64,000 bases of DNA from Pseudomonas graminis (GCF_900111735.1 NZ_FOHW01000008.1:85413-149412); one strand, 5' to 3'. Numbered from the stretch's first letter, positions 1-7,778 are shown. Program-made: numbers and translations. The notes: a model not told the origin generated them from the sequence alone.

Positions 1-351
1 GGCCATTTCCGTGGCGTGCCGGTGATCGGCCTTCCGGGCAATCCGGCTTCGACGCTGGTGACCTTCGCGTTGCTTGCCCGTCCTTATCTGCTCAGACGCA
101 TGGGCGTGCAGGCCGTCAAGCCGCTGCAGTTCAAGGTGCCGGCCGCATTTACCTGGACCAAACCGGGGACCCGGCGCGAATACCTGCGCGGACGCCTTGA
201 ACAGGGCCGGCTGGTTGCCTACCGCAACCAGAGTTCCGGTGTGCTGCGCAGCGCCGCCTGGGCCGACGGGCTGATCGAGATTGTGGAAGGCACAACGGTG
301 GCGGAGGGCGATTTGCTCAATTTCATTCCGTTGAGCGAAGTCATGGGCTGA
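1..351 (+). CDS. moeA: Molybdopterin molybdenumtransferase MoeA, C-terminal part
   Basis: The reading frame is open from the first base, so the gene begins upstream of the window; about 116 C-terminal codons are present. MoeA inserts molybdate into adenylylated molybdopterin in the cytoplasm to make molybdenum cofactor. The visible part holds the end of the MoCF-binding domain (VPVIGLPGNPAST, a family hallmark) and then the small beta-barrel domain IV (TRREYLRGRL, then SSGVLRSAAWADGL). The stop codon is TGA at 349-351. A REPIN follows. The family call is firm; the N-terminal domains cannot be seen. Confidence 0.93.
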   Translation, partial: GHFRGVPVIGLPGNPASTLVTFALLARPYLLRRMGVQAVKPLQFKVPAAFTWTKPGTRREYLRGRLEQGRLVAYRNQSSGVLRSAAWADGLIEIVEGTTVAEGDLLNFIPLSEVMG

Positions 352-400
352 GGAGGCTGGTCCTCGGTTCGACGGAAGACCAGCGTCATATGAAGAATTG

Positions 401-490
401 TGTAGGAGCGCGCTTGCCCGCGAAAGCATTCATCCTGTCGCCGAATATGCCACCTGACACACCGCCTTCGCGGGCAAGCGCGCTCCTACA
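401..490. repeat. REPIN: inverted pair of REP elements
   Basis: Two 24-base arms (401-424 and 467-490) are exact inverted copies: TGTAGGAGCGCGCTTGCCCG plus four bases, and its reverse complement. The 42-base spacer is not repeated. This is a Pseudomonas REP doublet, mobilised in trans by RAYT transposases, none of which is in this window. It lies between the convergent ends of moeA and the antiporter gene. The same REP class recurs at 56161-56250. Confidence 0.9.
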
Positions 491-515
491 GGTGGTCTCG
501 GTTTAACCGAAGGAC

Positions 516-2348
516 CTACTGTCTAGCCTTGGCTGCAGGCTGGGCGTCACTCGCTTCTTCATCCATCCGGTCGGACTCAAACAGCTCGGACAGTTCAGCC
601 CGGGCCTCCAGCGCGCTTTGCATGACCTTCGCGGCGTCGTCGTAGATCAAGTGCTGGCGGTTGAGCACTTGTTCGTCATGACGCTTGAATCGATCGATGC
701 GCGCCGCCGCCTGGGCTTCACTCAGGCCCAGCCCGATCAGCGTGCGGCGCGTCATCTCCAGGCTTGAATAGAAGGTTTCCCGCACCGCTTCGGCGTCCAG
801 ATCCAGCAGGCGGTGAACGTGCTGACGGTTACGGGCCCGGGCAATGATCTTCATGTGCGGATACAGCCTGCGCACCAGCTCGGCGGTTTTGATGTTGGTG
901 TCCGGGTCGTCGGTGGCGATGACGAAATATTCGGCCTGATCCACCTTGGCCGCGCGGAGGATTTCCGGGCGCAGGGGGTCGCCGTAGAATACCGGCACAT
1001 TGCCGAAGCTGCGGGTGAATTCGATGGTTTCCACCGACGTGTCCAGCGCGATGAACGGGATGTTCTGGGCGCGCAGGATACGCGCAACGATCTGCCCCAT
1101 CCGGCCTACACCCGCGATGACCACCCGCGGGTTGTCGGATTCGATTTCCTTGTACTCGGCCGGCACTTCCTTGACCACCGGCTTGGGCTTGAGCCAGCGC
1201 GACATGACCAGCAGCAACAGCGGCGTCAGCGCCATCGACAGGGTAATCGTCAGCACCAGGGTGTCGTACAGCGCGGCATCGAACAGGCCCTGATCGCGGC
1301 CGATCTTGAACACCACGAAAGCGAACTCACCACCCGCTGCCAGGACCAGCCCGAGACGCAACGCACTTTGTTTGCCCAGCCCGCCTGCCAGCCGTCCGAC
1401 GAAGAACAGCAGCGGCAGTTTCAAACCGATCAGCAGCAGCGTCAGGCCCAGCACTGTCAGCGGCGAATGGATCAGCAGGCCGATGTTGGCACCCATGCCG
1501 ACGCTGATGAAGAACAACCCCAGCAGCAGGCCCTTGAACGGCTCGATCTGCGCTTCCAGCTCATGACGGTATTCGGAATCGGCCAGCAGCAGCCCGGCCA
1601 GAAACGCCCCCAGCGCCATGGACACGCCCACCAGATCCATCAGCCACGCTGTGCCGATCACCACCAGCAACGCGGTCGCGGTGGAAACTTCCTGAAGCTT
1701 GGTTTTGGCGACGATGCGGAACACCGGGCGCAGCAGGTAACGACCGCCGACCACGACAATGGCGATGCCTCCCAGCACTTGCAGGCCGTGGCGCAGGGAA
1801 TCGCCGGAACCGGCCTCGTGGGAACCACCCGCCAGCATCGGCACCAGCGCGATCAGCGGAATGGCCGCGATGTCCTGGAACAGCAAAATGGCGAAGGCCA
1901 GACGTCCATGGGGCGCATTGAGCTCCTTGCGTTCAGCCAGGCTTTGCAAGCCGAAAGCGGTCGACGACAGCGCCAGCCCGAGGCCGAGCACCACGGCGCT
2001 GTTCAGCGGCTGATTGAAGCCCAGCAACGCGACCGCGCCAATGACGACCCCCGTGAACAGTACCTGCGCCATGCCGACACCGAACACCGATTTACGCATG
2101 GTCCAGAGGCGTCGCGGCGACAACTCAAGGCCAATGATGAACAGCAGCAGCACCACGCCCAGCTCGGAGATGTGCGCGACGCTTTGCGGGTCGCCGATCA
2201 GGCCAAGGCAAGAAGGGCCGATGATCACGCCCGCGATCAGGTAGCCAATCACGGCGCCCAGTTGCAGGCGTTTGGCCAGAGGAACCGTGAGAACGGCGGC
2301 GAGCAGGAACACGACTGCGGCCTGCAAGAGGCTGCCTTCATGGGGCAT
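516..2348 (-). CDS. kefB: CPA2-family cation:proton antiporter, KefB/KefC type
   Basis: A 610-residue inner-membrane protein. The first ~385 residues hold about a dozen hydrophobic segments of the Na+/H+ exchanger fold (IGYLIAGVIIGPSCLG near the N terminus, LFFISVGMGANI mid-protein). They are followed by a cytoplasmic RCK_N domain with the Rossmann motif VVIAGVGRMGQ near residue 410. In E. coli KefB (601 aa) and KefC (620 aa) export K+ in response to glutathione adducts of electrophiles; the same role here is inference, and KefB versus KefC cannot be separated by eye. The C-terminal tail is charged. The ATG is preceded by AAGGAG. No KefF/KefG accessory gene is adjacent. Confidence 0.88.
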   Translation of the reverse strand: MPHEGSLLQAAVVFLLAAVLTVPLAKRLQLGAVIGYLIAGVIIGPSCLGLIGDPQSVAHISELGVVLLLFIIGLELSPRRLWTMRKSVFGVGMAQVLFTGVVIGAVALLGFNQPLNSAVVLGLGLALSSTAFGLQSLAERKELNAPHGRLAFAILLFQDIAAIPLIALVPMLAGGSHEAGSGDSLRHGLQVLGGIAIVVVGGRYLLRPVFRIVAKTKLQEVSTATALLVVIGTAWLMDLVGVSMALGAFLAGLLLADSEYRHELEAQIEPFKGLLLGLFFISVGMGANIGLLIHSPLTVLGLTLLLIGLKLPLLFFVGRLAGGLGKQSALRLGLVLAAGGEFAFVVFKIGRDQGLFDAALYDTLVLTITLSMALTPLLLLVMSRWLKPKPVVKEVPAEYKEIESDNPRVVIAGVGRMGQIVARILRAQNIPFIALDTSVETIEFTRSFGNVPVFYGDPLRPEILRAAKVDQAEYFVIATDDPDTNIKTAELVRRLYPHMKIIARARNRQHVHRLLDLDAEAVRETFYSSLEMTRRTLIGLGLSEAQAAARIDRFKRHDEQVLNRQHLIYDDAAKVMQSALEARAELSELFESDRMDEEASDAQPAAKARQ

Positions 2349-2624
2349 TGGGGACTCCTTGTTTGAAAGAGGGCATAGGCAGCGTTCTGCTGTGTGGGCA
2401 GATACGTCCTACAGACCTGAAACGCTTGAGCGACGGAAAAGTGCGCGTATTAAACCACGTGAATGTGACGCACATCAGCGGCCTAGACGCTTCGTCGCAG
2501 CCCGGACGCAGCCCTGGCCCAGCGACGACGCAGGCGTTGGCGTGTCAGCATCGACGTGAGCAGGTACCATGTCCGCACAGGTGTACTGCGCCCCACGTCT
2601 CGACCGGTTTTCAGGAATCCCGCA

Positions 2625-2813
2625 ATGACCAACAAACAGCGTCTGATTTATTCGATCATCATCGCCTTGAGTGTTCTGGCGATCATGCTTGGCCTTTCCC
2701 ATCTGCAGAACACCGGCGTGCTCAGCGAAAAGACCTTTCAATACATCGCGATCTTCGTCGCAGTCGTCGTGGTGGTGCTGAACGGCGTGCTGCGCCGCAA
2801 GGTCAAGCGCTGA
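2625..2813 (+). CDS. Small two-helix membrane protein
   Basis: 62 residues starting MTNKQRLIYS, with two hydrophobic segments (about 8-25 and 38-55) and a basic end (RRKVKR). That suggests two inner-membrane helices with a cytoplasmic C terminus. AGGA lies ten bases before this ATG, so it is preferred over the longer open frame from 2556, whose first 23 residues look non-coding. Function unknown. It is transcribed away from the antiporter gene, with 276 bases between the two. Confidence 0.6.
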   Translation: MTNKQRLIYSIIIALSVLAIMLGLSHLQNTGVLSEKTFQYIAIFVAVVVVVLNGVLRRKVKR

Positions 2814-2962
2814 TCTGGGTGAGCCCAGCATTCAGCCGGTGTCAGCGGTGGTATTCATTCGGCAGCATCAAGCGGTTACAAAACCCCGAATGAACTATTT
2901 TTTCGGTGAGTAACTCCAAAAAACCGCATTCAAAAGCCCGCAAAGGGAAATGGAGTTCAACC

Positions 2963-3229
2963 ATGATCAAGAAACTTACCGCTGCCGTTCTCGCCACCGC
3001 TGCCCTTACCACCGCACAGTTCGCCCTGGCGGACAAGCCGGGCGCTGGCTGGATCACCATCGAAAAAGCGATCGAAAAAGCCAAGTCGGCAGGTTACACA
3101 GAGATCTACAGCATCGAAGCCGACGACAAAGGCTACTGGGAAGGCGAAGGCCGCAAGGCTGACAGCCTGACGTACGAATTCCGCATCGACGGCACCTCCG
3201 GCAACGTCCTGCGCGATCAGAAAGACTGA
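2963..3229 (+). CDS. Exported PepSY-like protein
   Basis: 88 residues: a Sec signal peptide (MIKKLTAAVL... cut near ALA-DKPG) and a mature domain of about 65 residues with an alpha helix and the strands YTEIYSIEADDKGYWEGEG and YEFRIDGTSGNVL. That layout fits the PepSY superfamily, where small periplasmic members often inhibit or chaperone secreted enzymes. The ATG at 2963 follows GGAG. The open frame from 2906 would put a basic 19-residue tail before the signal peptide and is not favoured. No linked partner is visible. Confidence 0.75.
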   Translation: MIKKLTAAVLATAALTTAQFALADKPGAGWITIEKAIEKAKSAGYTEIYSIEADDKGYWEGEGRKADSLTYEFRIDGTSGNVLRDQKD

Positions 3230-3251
3230 TCGACCCAGCGCTTGAGCGCGT

Positions 3252-3273
3252 GTGGAAGCCCCCGGGCTTCCAC
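3252..3273 (+). terminator. Hairpin after the PepSY gene, possible terminator
   Basis: Perfect 10-bp arms (GTGGAAGCCC and its complement) with a 2-base loop, 22 bases after the stop codon. No clear T run follows, so it may be a weak terminator or an RNA-stabilising hairpin. Confidence 0.45.
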
Positions 3274-3387
3274 GTCCATTCACACTCACCCCGTCGCTAC
3301 TTTTTTGCTTTAACTCCTCGCAGCTTTACTCCCTCCTGTATATCCGACAACCTTGCGTTCCCCATTTCCGTCAGCAGGAAGCGACGC

Positions 3388-3813
3388 ATGAGTGTCCGGA
3401 TCGAATTCAAATCCAACCCCTCCGAAGAAGAACGTCTGCAGATCCTCGAGCCACTGAGGGACTACAACGCAGCCATGGCCGGCGACGGCAAGCACGAAAA
3501 GTTTGCCTTGTTCGTCCGTGACGAGCAGACCAATGTTGTCCTCGGCGGCCTGCATGGCCGAATCCTCTACAGCTGGCTGTTCATTGAACTGCTCGTGGTG
3601 CCTGAACAGGCCCGGGGAAAGCGCACGGGCAGCCAGTTGATGACGATGGCCGAGGACCTCGCCCGTGAACGGGGCTGCGTTGGCGTATGGCTCGACACCT
3701 TCGATTTCCAGGCGCCCGAGTTCTATCGCAAGCATGGCTATGAGCAGTTCGGTCAACTCGATGACTACCCGCCCGGGCACCAGCGGCTGTTCTTTCAGAA
3801 GCGCTTGCTCTAA
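3388..3813 (+). CDS. GNAT-family N-acetyltransferase
   Basis: 141 residues with the GNAT core: strand-rich middle (LFIELLVVPEQ), acetyl-CoA-binding loop ARGKRTGSQL matching R/Q-x-x-G-x-G/A, and the C-terminal EFYRKHGYEQFG motif. Soluble; acceptor substrate unknown. The ATG at 3388 follows AGGA at good spacing; the longer frame from 3250 lacks a ribosome-binding site and coding character. dpkA starts 92 bases downstream on the same strand. Confidence 0.85.
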   Translation: MSVRIEFKSNPSEEERLQILEPLRDYNAAMAGDGKHEKFALFVRDEQTNVVLGGLHGRILYSWLFIELLVVPEQARGKRTGSQLMTMAEDLARERGCVGVWLDTFDFQAPEFYRKHGYEQFGQLDDYPPGHQRLFFQKRLL

Positions 3814-3905
3814 CACCGGGCTGCGTGTCATGGGCAACGGCGGGCCTGCCTGAACCGGGCGGGGCTGTTCCGCTTCCACCTCCAATAATCACAGCGGAGC
3901 TTCAG

Positions 3906-4937
3906 ATGCCTTCAACCCACGACAACCAGACCACCCGGACGATTTCCTTTGCCGAGCTGACAGAGCTGCTGCGGCAGATTTTCGTGCGCCACGGCACCTC
4001 GCCCGACGTTGCGCAAGTGCTGGCCGCCAACTGCGCGGCCGCCGAGCGCGATGGCTCCCACAGCCACGGCATCTTCCGCATCAAGGGTTATCTGTCGTCG
4101 CTGGCAGCCGGTTGGGTCGACGGCCGGGCCGAACCGAAGGTCGAGGACGTGGGCGCAGGGTTTGTGCGCGTCGATGCCATGGGCGGCTTTGCCCAGCCGG
4201 CGATGCAGGCGGCCAAGGCCCTTGTCATAGAGAAGGCGCGGGCCGCAGGGATCGCCATTCTGGCCATCCGCAACTCCCACCACTTCGCCGCGCTGTGGCC
4301 GGACGTCGAGCCGTTCGCCCAGGAAGGGTTGGTGGCGTTGAGCGTCGTCAACAGCATGACCTGCGTCGTGCCCCACGATGCGCAAAAGCCCTTGTTCGGC
4401 ACCAACCCCATCGCTTTCGCCGCGCCGCGCGCCGGTGGCCAGCCCATCGTCTTCGACATGGCCACCAGCGCCATCGCCCATGGCGACGTGCAGATTGCCG
4501 CCAGAGAGGGGCGCATGCTCCCGCCGGGGATGGGCGTCGACCGTAACGGTGAGCAGACCGAAGACCCGAAGGCCATTCTCGACGGCGGTGCATTGCTGCC
4601 ATTCGGCGGCTACAAGGGATCGGCGCTGTCGATGATGGTGGAGTTGCTGTCCGCCGCGCTCACCGGCGGCCATTTCTCCTTCGAGTTTGATATGTCGAAG
4701 TCTCCTGGGGCGCAAACCCCCTGGACCGGTCAGGTGATCATCGTCATCGATCCGGACAAGGGCAGCGGTCAGGCATTTGCCGAACGCTGCGAAGAGCTGG
4801 TCAGGCAGATGCACGGGGTTGGCCAGCAGCGCATGCCGGGTGATCGCCGTTATCGTCAGCGTGAGCGTTCGTTGCAAGACGGGATTGTGTTGTCCGCAGA
4901 AGATCTTGATCGGCTGGAAGCGCTGGCCCGGGTTTAA
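3906..4937 (+). CDS. dpkA: Delta1-piperideine-2-carboxylate/pyrroline-2-carboxylate reductase
   Basis: 343 residues, the length of P. syringae DpkA, with the family blocks RDGSHSHGIFRI, NSMTCVVPH, PLFGTNPIAFAAPRAGG, PFGGYKGSALSMMVELL and PGDRRY. DpkA is an NADPH-dependent cytoplasmic imine reductase of the Ldh_2 (malate/lactate dehydrogenase) fold. It makes L-pipecolate from the cyclic imine in D-lysine breakdown and also reduces the proline-related imine. His54 is the expected catalytic histidine. The start at 3906 has GGAG upstream. No other D-lysine gene is adjacent. A generic Ldh-family enzyme is the alternative, but the resemblance to DpkA runs the whole length. Confidence 0.88.
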   Translation: MPSTHDNQTTRTISFAELTELLRQIFVRHGTSPDVAQVLAANCAAAERDGSHSHGIFRIKGYLSSLAAGWVDGRAEPKVEDVGAGFVRVDAMGGFAQPAMQAAKALVIEKARAAGIAILAIRNSHHFAALWPDVEPFAQEGLVALSVVNSMTCVVPHDAQKPLFGTNPIAFAAPRAGGQPIVFDMATSAIAHGDVQIAAREGRMLPPGMGVDRNGEQTEDPKAILDGGALLPFGGYKGSALSMMVELLSAALTGGHFSFEFDMSKSPGAQTPWTGQVIIVIDPDKGSGQAFAERCEELVRQMHGVGQQRMPGDRRYRQRERSLQDGIVLSAEDLDRLEALARV

Positions 4938-5061
4938 GCGGCCGGCTTCGGATTCATCCCGGGTAAGGGCAAGAAAGCGCGTGTTGATGGGCACAGCACC
5001 GGGTCTTTTCCGCACGACCATTCGTCGCGACAGGACTTGCGTTCGAGGGGCGTTGAAAATA

Positions 5062-5077
5062 CTGTATGTTTAAACAG
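5062..5077. promoter_or_regulatory. LexA (SOS) box upstream of a small gene
   Basis: CTGTATGTTTAAACAG fits the gamma-proteobacterial LexA consensus CTG-N10-CAG with an AT-rich centre. It ends 22 bases before the ATG at 5100, where it would cover the promoter of that gene. Confidence 0.85.
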
Positions 5078-5099
5078 TATCGAGAAGAAGAGAGCGAAC

Positions 5100-5348
5100 A
5101 TGCAAACCACTCAAGTCGACACCCGTCAGGAATTCACGGCGCAGAAAAACGAATCCTCTTTCAGCAGCGTATGGGGCAACGAGATGCAGCGTGAGGATTT
5201 TCTTGCCCTGGCATCGGGACTTCGTCAGTTCAGCGCCAGTCAGGCCGACCTGGCTTTTGTGCCATCCAGCGCAGGCTATGCAACGGGTTATGCCAAGGGC
5301 AGCGCAAGCGGCTACTTGACTGAGCAGGGTCAGCTCGCGGGGGAGTGA
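5100..5348 (+). CDS. SOS-controlled small protein of unknown function
   Basis: 82 residues, soluble, no signal peptide. The C-terminal third is rich in Gly, Ala, Ser and Tyr (SSAGYATGYAKGSASGYL). The N-terminal part is polar with an acidic/aromatic stretch (VWGNEMQREDFLALASGL). I recognise no family. The ATG at 5100 is preceded by a purine-rich AGAAGAGAG, and the LexA box lies just upstream, which excludes the longer frame from 5037 because that frame would run through the operator. DNA-damage induction is inferred from the box. It is not homologous to SulA by eye. Confidence 0.75.
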   Translation: MQTTQVDTRQEFTAQKNESSFSSVWGNEMQREDFLALASGLRQFSASQADLAFVPSSAGYATGYAKGSASGYLTEQGQLAGE

Positions 5349-5388
5349 TGTCGGAGGAGGTGCTCCCGGCAAGGCAGCCGGGACAGAT

Positions 5389-5544
5389 TCAGGGCTTGAA
5401 TCGCACCAGGACAGGGACGGGCGTTTGACCAGTCATCGTGTCATCTGCGTCTGGCTGACGCGTTTTACCGGTGCGAATCATCGCCAGGGCAATCAGTGTG
5501 CCCACGGCCGACAGCGCCAACCAACCCAGTAAGAAAGAAATCAT
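5389..5544 (-). CDS. Small single-helix membrane protein
   Basis: 51 residues: one hydrophobic segment at about 3-23 (SFLLGWLALSAVGTLIALAM), then a polar tail containing DADD and ending VRFKP. The start ATG at 5544 follows GGAG. A short tail-out inner-membrane protein is the likely form; function unknown. It converges with the SOS-controlled gene. Confidence 0.55.
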   Translation of the reverse strand: MISFLLGWLALSAVGTLIALAMIRTGKTRQPDADDTMTGQTPVPVLVRFKP

Positions 5545-5637
5545 TGTCTGGTTCTCCGAACTACAGAAATCGGGCTGCCATTCAAAAGAATAGCGGTACA
5601 TCAGAACCTATCGGCCACGTGGGGAATTCCTTGAGCC

Positions 5638-5656
5638 GTCAATTCGGAAGATTGAC
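5638..5656. promoter_or_regulatory. Possible operator of the XRE regulator
   Basis: GTCAA-N9-TTGAC inverted repeat, about 80 bases before the regulator start; a further GTCAA occurs at 5715-5719. The arrangement resembles autoregulatory repressor sites, but the match is short. Confidence 0.35.
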
Positions 5657-5736
5657 CAAATGAGCCCAAGGGCGCAACTCCCTCGGACCAATGGGGTCTT
5701 GCTCTTTGAACATAGTCAACTTGAGGACCCTCGTTT

Positions 5737-6087
5737 ATGAAAGATCTCGGCTCACGTCTGAAAGAAGAACGCAAACGGCTCGGGCTGTCGCAACAGGATT
5801 TTGGTTCCATCGGTGGGGTAGAGGCCAATGCCCAGGGCAAATACGAGAGCGGTGAGCGCATCCCGCGTTCTGATTACCTGGCGGCGCTAGGCAAAAAAGG
5901 CATCGACGTCATGTACGTGCTGTCGGGCGAGCGAACGCCGATCGCCACCGAGACACTGAACGAAGCGGAGCGGGCGGTCATTACCCATTACCGGGCGCTC
6001 AGCGAAGACGACCGAGAGGCGATTTCGCAGTTGGCCACGTCGCTTTCCGAGTGTGCGACCGAGTTTTCCCAGTCGCGCTCCGAGTAG
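5737..6087 (+). CDS. XRE-family (Cro/CI-type) transcriptional regulator
   Basis: 116 residues. An N-terminal helix-turn-helix (about 1-60: LGSRLKEERKRLGLSQQDFG ... YESGERIPRSDYLAALGKKG) is followed by a short helical tail (LNEAERAVITHYRALSEDDR). The size and the GIDVMYVLSGE segment are typical of phage-repressor-like regulators without the LexA-type protease domain. GAGG precedes the ATG. No other phage gene is nearby, so it is either a domesticated relic or a free-standing regulator; its target may be its own promoter. Confidence 0.82.
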   Translation: MKDLGSRLKEERKRLGLSQQDFGSIGGVEANAQGKYESGERIPRSDYLAALGKKGIDVMYVLSGERTPIATETLNEAERAVITHYRALSEDDREAISQLATSLSECATEFSQSRSE

Positions 6088-6114
6088 CAGAGCTACGAAG
6101 GCCGGTTGCGAGAA

Positions 6115-6144
6115 AATATATGGAACGTATATGATCCGTATATT
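6115..6144. promoter_or_regulatory. Palindromic operator of the ParD-like/map operon
   Basis: A 30-base imperfect palindrome ends 15 bases before the ParD-like start. Its outer half-sites are AATATATGGA and TCCGTATATT with a 10-base spacer that carries an extra CGTATAT copy, so CGTATAT repeats at an 11-base interval. It overlaps the expected promoter. Both 10-base half-sites recur unchanged before arsR at 36405-36426. Confidence 0.6.
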
Positions 6145-6159
6145 CTTCGAGAGGTCGGT

Positions 6160-6414
6160 ATGGGACTGGTAAAAATTTCCGAACAGATGCACGCGAACAT
6201 TCGTTGCGCCAGCGCGGCCTTGAGTCGCTCGATCAACGCGCAGGCCGAGCACTGGATGCGGGTGGGCATGCTCGCCGAGCTGCACCCCGGTCTGAATTAC
6301 AGCGAGATCTGCCAGCTGCTGATCCGCGCCGAAACATCAGGCGGCGCCGTGTTGAGCCTTCAGCCCTGCGATCTCGTACCGGATCTGGCCTCCGCCAGGG
6401 CGGTGTCCCAATGA
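6160..6414 (+). CDS. ParD-like antitoxin-family protein
   Basis: 84 residues resembling the ParD_like family (ribbon-helix-helix-type proteins): MGLVKISEQMHANIRCASAA, then SRSINAQAEHWMRVGMLAEL, then LNYSEICQLLIRAE. The ATG at 6160 follows GAGAGG; the longer frame from 6106 would translate the operator. The stop overlaps the map start (ATGA at 6411), so the two genes are almost certainly translationally coupled. By analogy with ParD it may bind the palindrome just upstream. No ParE-type toxin gene is present; the partner gene is methionine aminopeptidase. Confidence 0.75.
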   Translation: MGLVKISEQMHANIRCASAALSRSINAQAEHWMRVGMLAELHPGLNYSEICQLLIRAETSGGAVLSLQPCDLVPDLASARAVSQ

Positions 6415-7196
6415 GCATCAGTATCAAGACCGAAGCCGACCTGGTAGGGCTGCGTGTGGCGGGGCGTCTGGCGGCAGACGTGTTGGCGATGATCGCAGAG
6501 CACGTCAAGCCGGGCATCAGCACCGAAGCGCTGGATGACATCTGCAACGCATACATCGTCAACGAACTGAAAGTAATCCCTGCCAACGTCGGCTACCACG
6601 GGTTCACCAAAACCACCTGCATCTCGCCCAACACGGTCGTCTGCCACGGTATTCCTTCGGCGGAAGATGTGCTCAAAGACGGCGACATCGTCAACATCGA
6701 TGTCGCGGTTATCAAGGACGGCTGGTACGGCGATACCAGCCGAATGTACTACGTCGGGGAAGTAAGTCCGCTCGCGCGCCGTCTGGTCGAAACCACGTAC
6801 GAGGCGACCCTCGCCGGGATACATGCAGTGAAGCCTGGTGCGACCTTGGGCGACATCGGCAATGCCATCCAGAACGTGGCGTACCGCGAAGGCTTCAGCG
6901 TGGTGCGCGAATACTGCGGGCATGGTATCGGTCGTAAGTACCACGAAGAACCTCAAGTGCTGCATTACGGCGCGGCGGGCAAGGGGCTCAAACTCAAGAC
7001 CGGCATGGTCTTCACCATTGAGCCGATGATCAATGCCGGCAAACCGGGCACCTACGTCCTGGACGATGGCTGGACCGTGCTCACCCGCGACCAGTCATTG
7101 TCGGCCCAGTGGGAGCACATGGTGGCGGTGACCGAAACAGGTTTCGAGCTGCTGACCCCGTGGCCGGACGGCACCGGCGACTACCCTGAAGTGTGA
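6411..7196 (+). CDS. map: Type I methionine aminopeptidase
   Basis: 261 residues of the pita-bread metalloprotease fold. It removes the initiator Met from nascent proteins. Metal ligands can be placed: Asp in NIDVAVIKDGWYGDTSRMY (two Asp), His in YCGHGIGRKYHEEP, Glu in FTIEPM and Glu in QWEHMVAVTE. Length matches E. coli Map (264 aa). Its coupling to a ParD-like gene, away from rpsB/tsf, suggests a second map copy; the main copy would lie outside the window. Terminal codons read GTGDYPEV. Confidence 0.92.
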   Translation: MSISIKTEADLVGLRVAGRLAADVLAMIAEHVKPGISTEALDDICNAYIVNELKVIPANVGYHGFTKTTCISPNTVVCHGIPSAEDVLKDGDIVNIDVAVIKDGWYGDTSRMYYVGEVSPLARRLVETTYEATLAGIHAVKPGATLGDIGNAIQNVAYREGFSVVREYCGHGIGRKYHEEPQVLHYGAAGKGLKLKTGMVFTIEPMINAGKPGTYVLDDGWTVLTRDQSLSAQWEHMVAVTETGFELLTPWPDGTGDYPEV

Positions 7197-7284
7197 GCAC
7201 AGGCGCCGGGCAAGCGGCTGGACGAGGGGGCTGGACGCATAAAGTCACAATAGCGGGCGTGACGGAAATGCGACTTAGCTTGTA

Positions 7285-7409
7285 GGCTCTTTCTCGTTCC
7301 CCTGTGGTGCTGCTTCCTGACAGGCTTAGGACGATCGGTGCAGGTAGCGCCAGGGGAGAACACCACTTTATCGATCACCTGAAAAAACCGGCCTTGGCCG
7401 GTTTTTTTA
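7285..7409 (+). ncRNA. Candidate structured small RNA ending in a strong terminator
   Basis: The intergenic stretch after map contains a long-range pairing between GTTCCCCTG (7296-7304) and CAGGGGAGAAC (7351-7361, one bulge). It encloses CCTGACAGG and the run GGACGATCGGTGCAGG, and is followed by a perfect Rho-independent terminator at 7383-7409. No open frame fits. A separate small RNA or a structured 3' UTR of map are both possible. The 5' end is a guess, because I see no decisive promoter. Confidence 0.42.
7383..7409 (+). terminator. Rho-independent terminator
   Basis: AAAAAACCGGCC-TT-GGCCGGTTTTTTT: stem of at least six GC-rich pairs extended by A/T pairs, followed by a T run. It also works on the opposite strand and so could serve the convergent gene ending at 7426. 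Confidence 0.92.
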
Positions 7410-7425
7410 TTGCACGCGTGAATCT

Positions 7426-7695
7426 CTAGTGCCTGGACTGCTCGGTCTCCAGCTGCTTGGCTGCCTCGACACCGGAAGAACTGAGTTTGATGGGGTACTT
7501 CAAAGACCGATCCCCGGCACTGGAATGGTGGACGCAACCGTCGTGAATCAAGCCCGCCGTCTGCAACTGCTCAAGGGTGTCGGCGACTGCGTTCTCCCCT
7601 CGGTAGTTGTCCAGAACTTCTTTGCCCAGGCCTGCCGGGTGGGCATGCAGCAACCGGGTCAGGACTTCCTGTTTCAATGCGTTGTCGATGGTCAT
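7426..7695 (-). CDS. Small winged-helix-like protein of unknown function
   Basis: 89 residues, soluble. The pattern (MTIDNALKQEVLTRLLHAHP, GKEVLDNY, VADTLEQLQTAGLIHDG, then YPIKLSSSGVEAAKQL) looks like a compact winged-helix fold, but no family is certain. GAGGT precedes the ATG at 7695; the longer frame to 7794 has no such site and would overlap the next gene. It ends against the shared terminator downstream of map. Confidence 0.65.
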   Translation of the reverse strand: MTIDNALKQEVLTRLLHAHPAGLGKEVLDNYRGENAVADTLEQLQTAGLIHDGCVHHSSAGDRSLKYPIKLSSSGVEAAKQLETEQSRH

Positions 7696-7778
7696 GTTTA
7701 CCTCGCTTTGCTGGTGTAATGAGCGCTGCTTGTAAATTCCGACCACGTGAATCCAGGTTCGTTTGCAGTTTTCCTCGA

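Noticed and set aside
813..2366. 517-codon plus-strand open frame antisense to the antiporter gene
   Set aside because: It is rich in His, Gln and Arg, with no family motif; it is a high-GC shadow of the minus-strand gene.
3912..5021. Long minus-strand open frame opposite dpkA
   Set aside because: The plus strand carries a full-length, clearly recognised enzyme; the antisense product has no domain-like pattern.
5601..5861. Minus-strand open frame before the XRE regulator
   Set aside because: It overlaps the regulator start and its probable operator and has no ribosome-binding site.
5737..6087. Prophage suspected from the CI-like regulator
   Set aside because: No integrase, structural or lysis gene occurs nearby.
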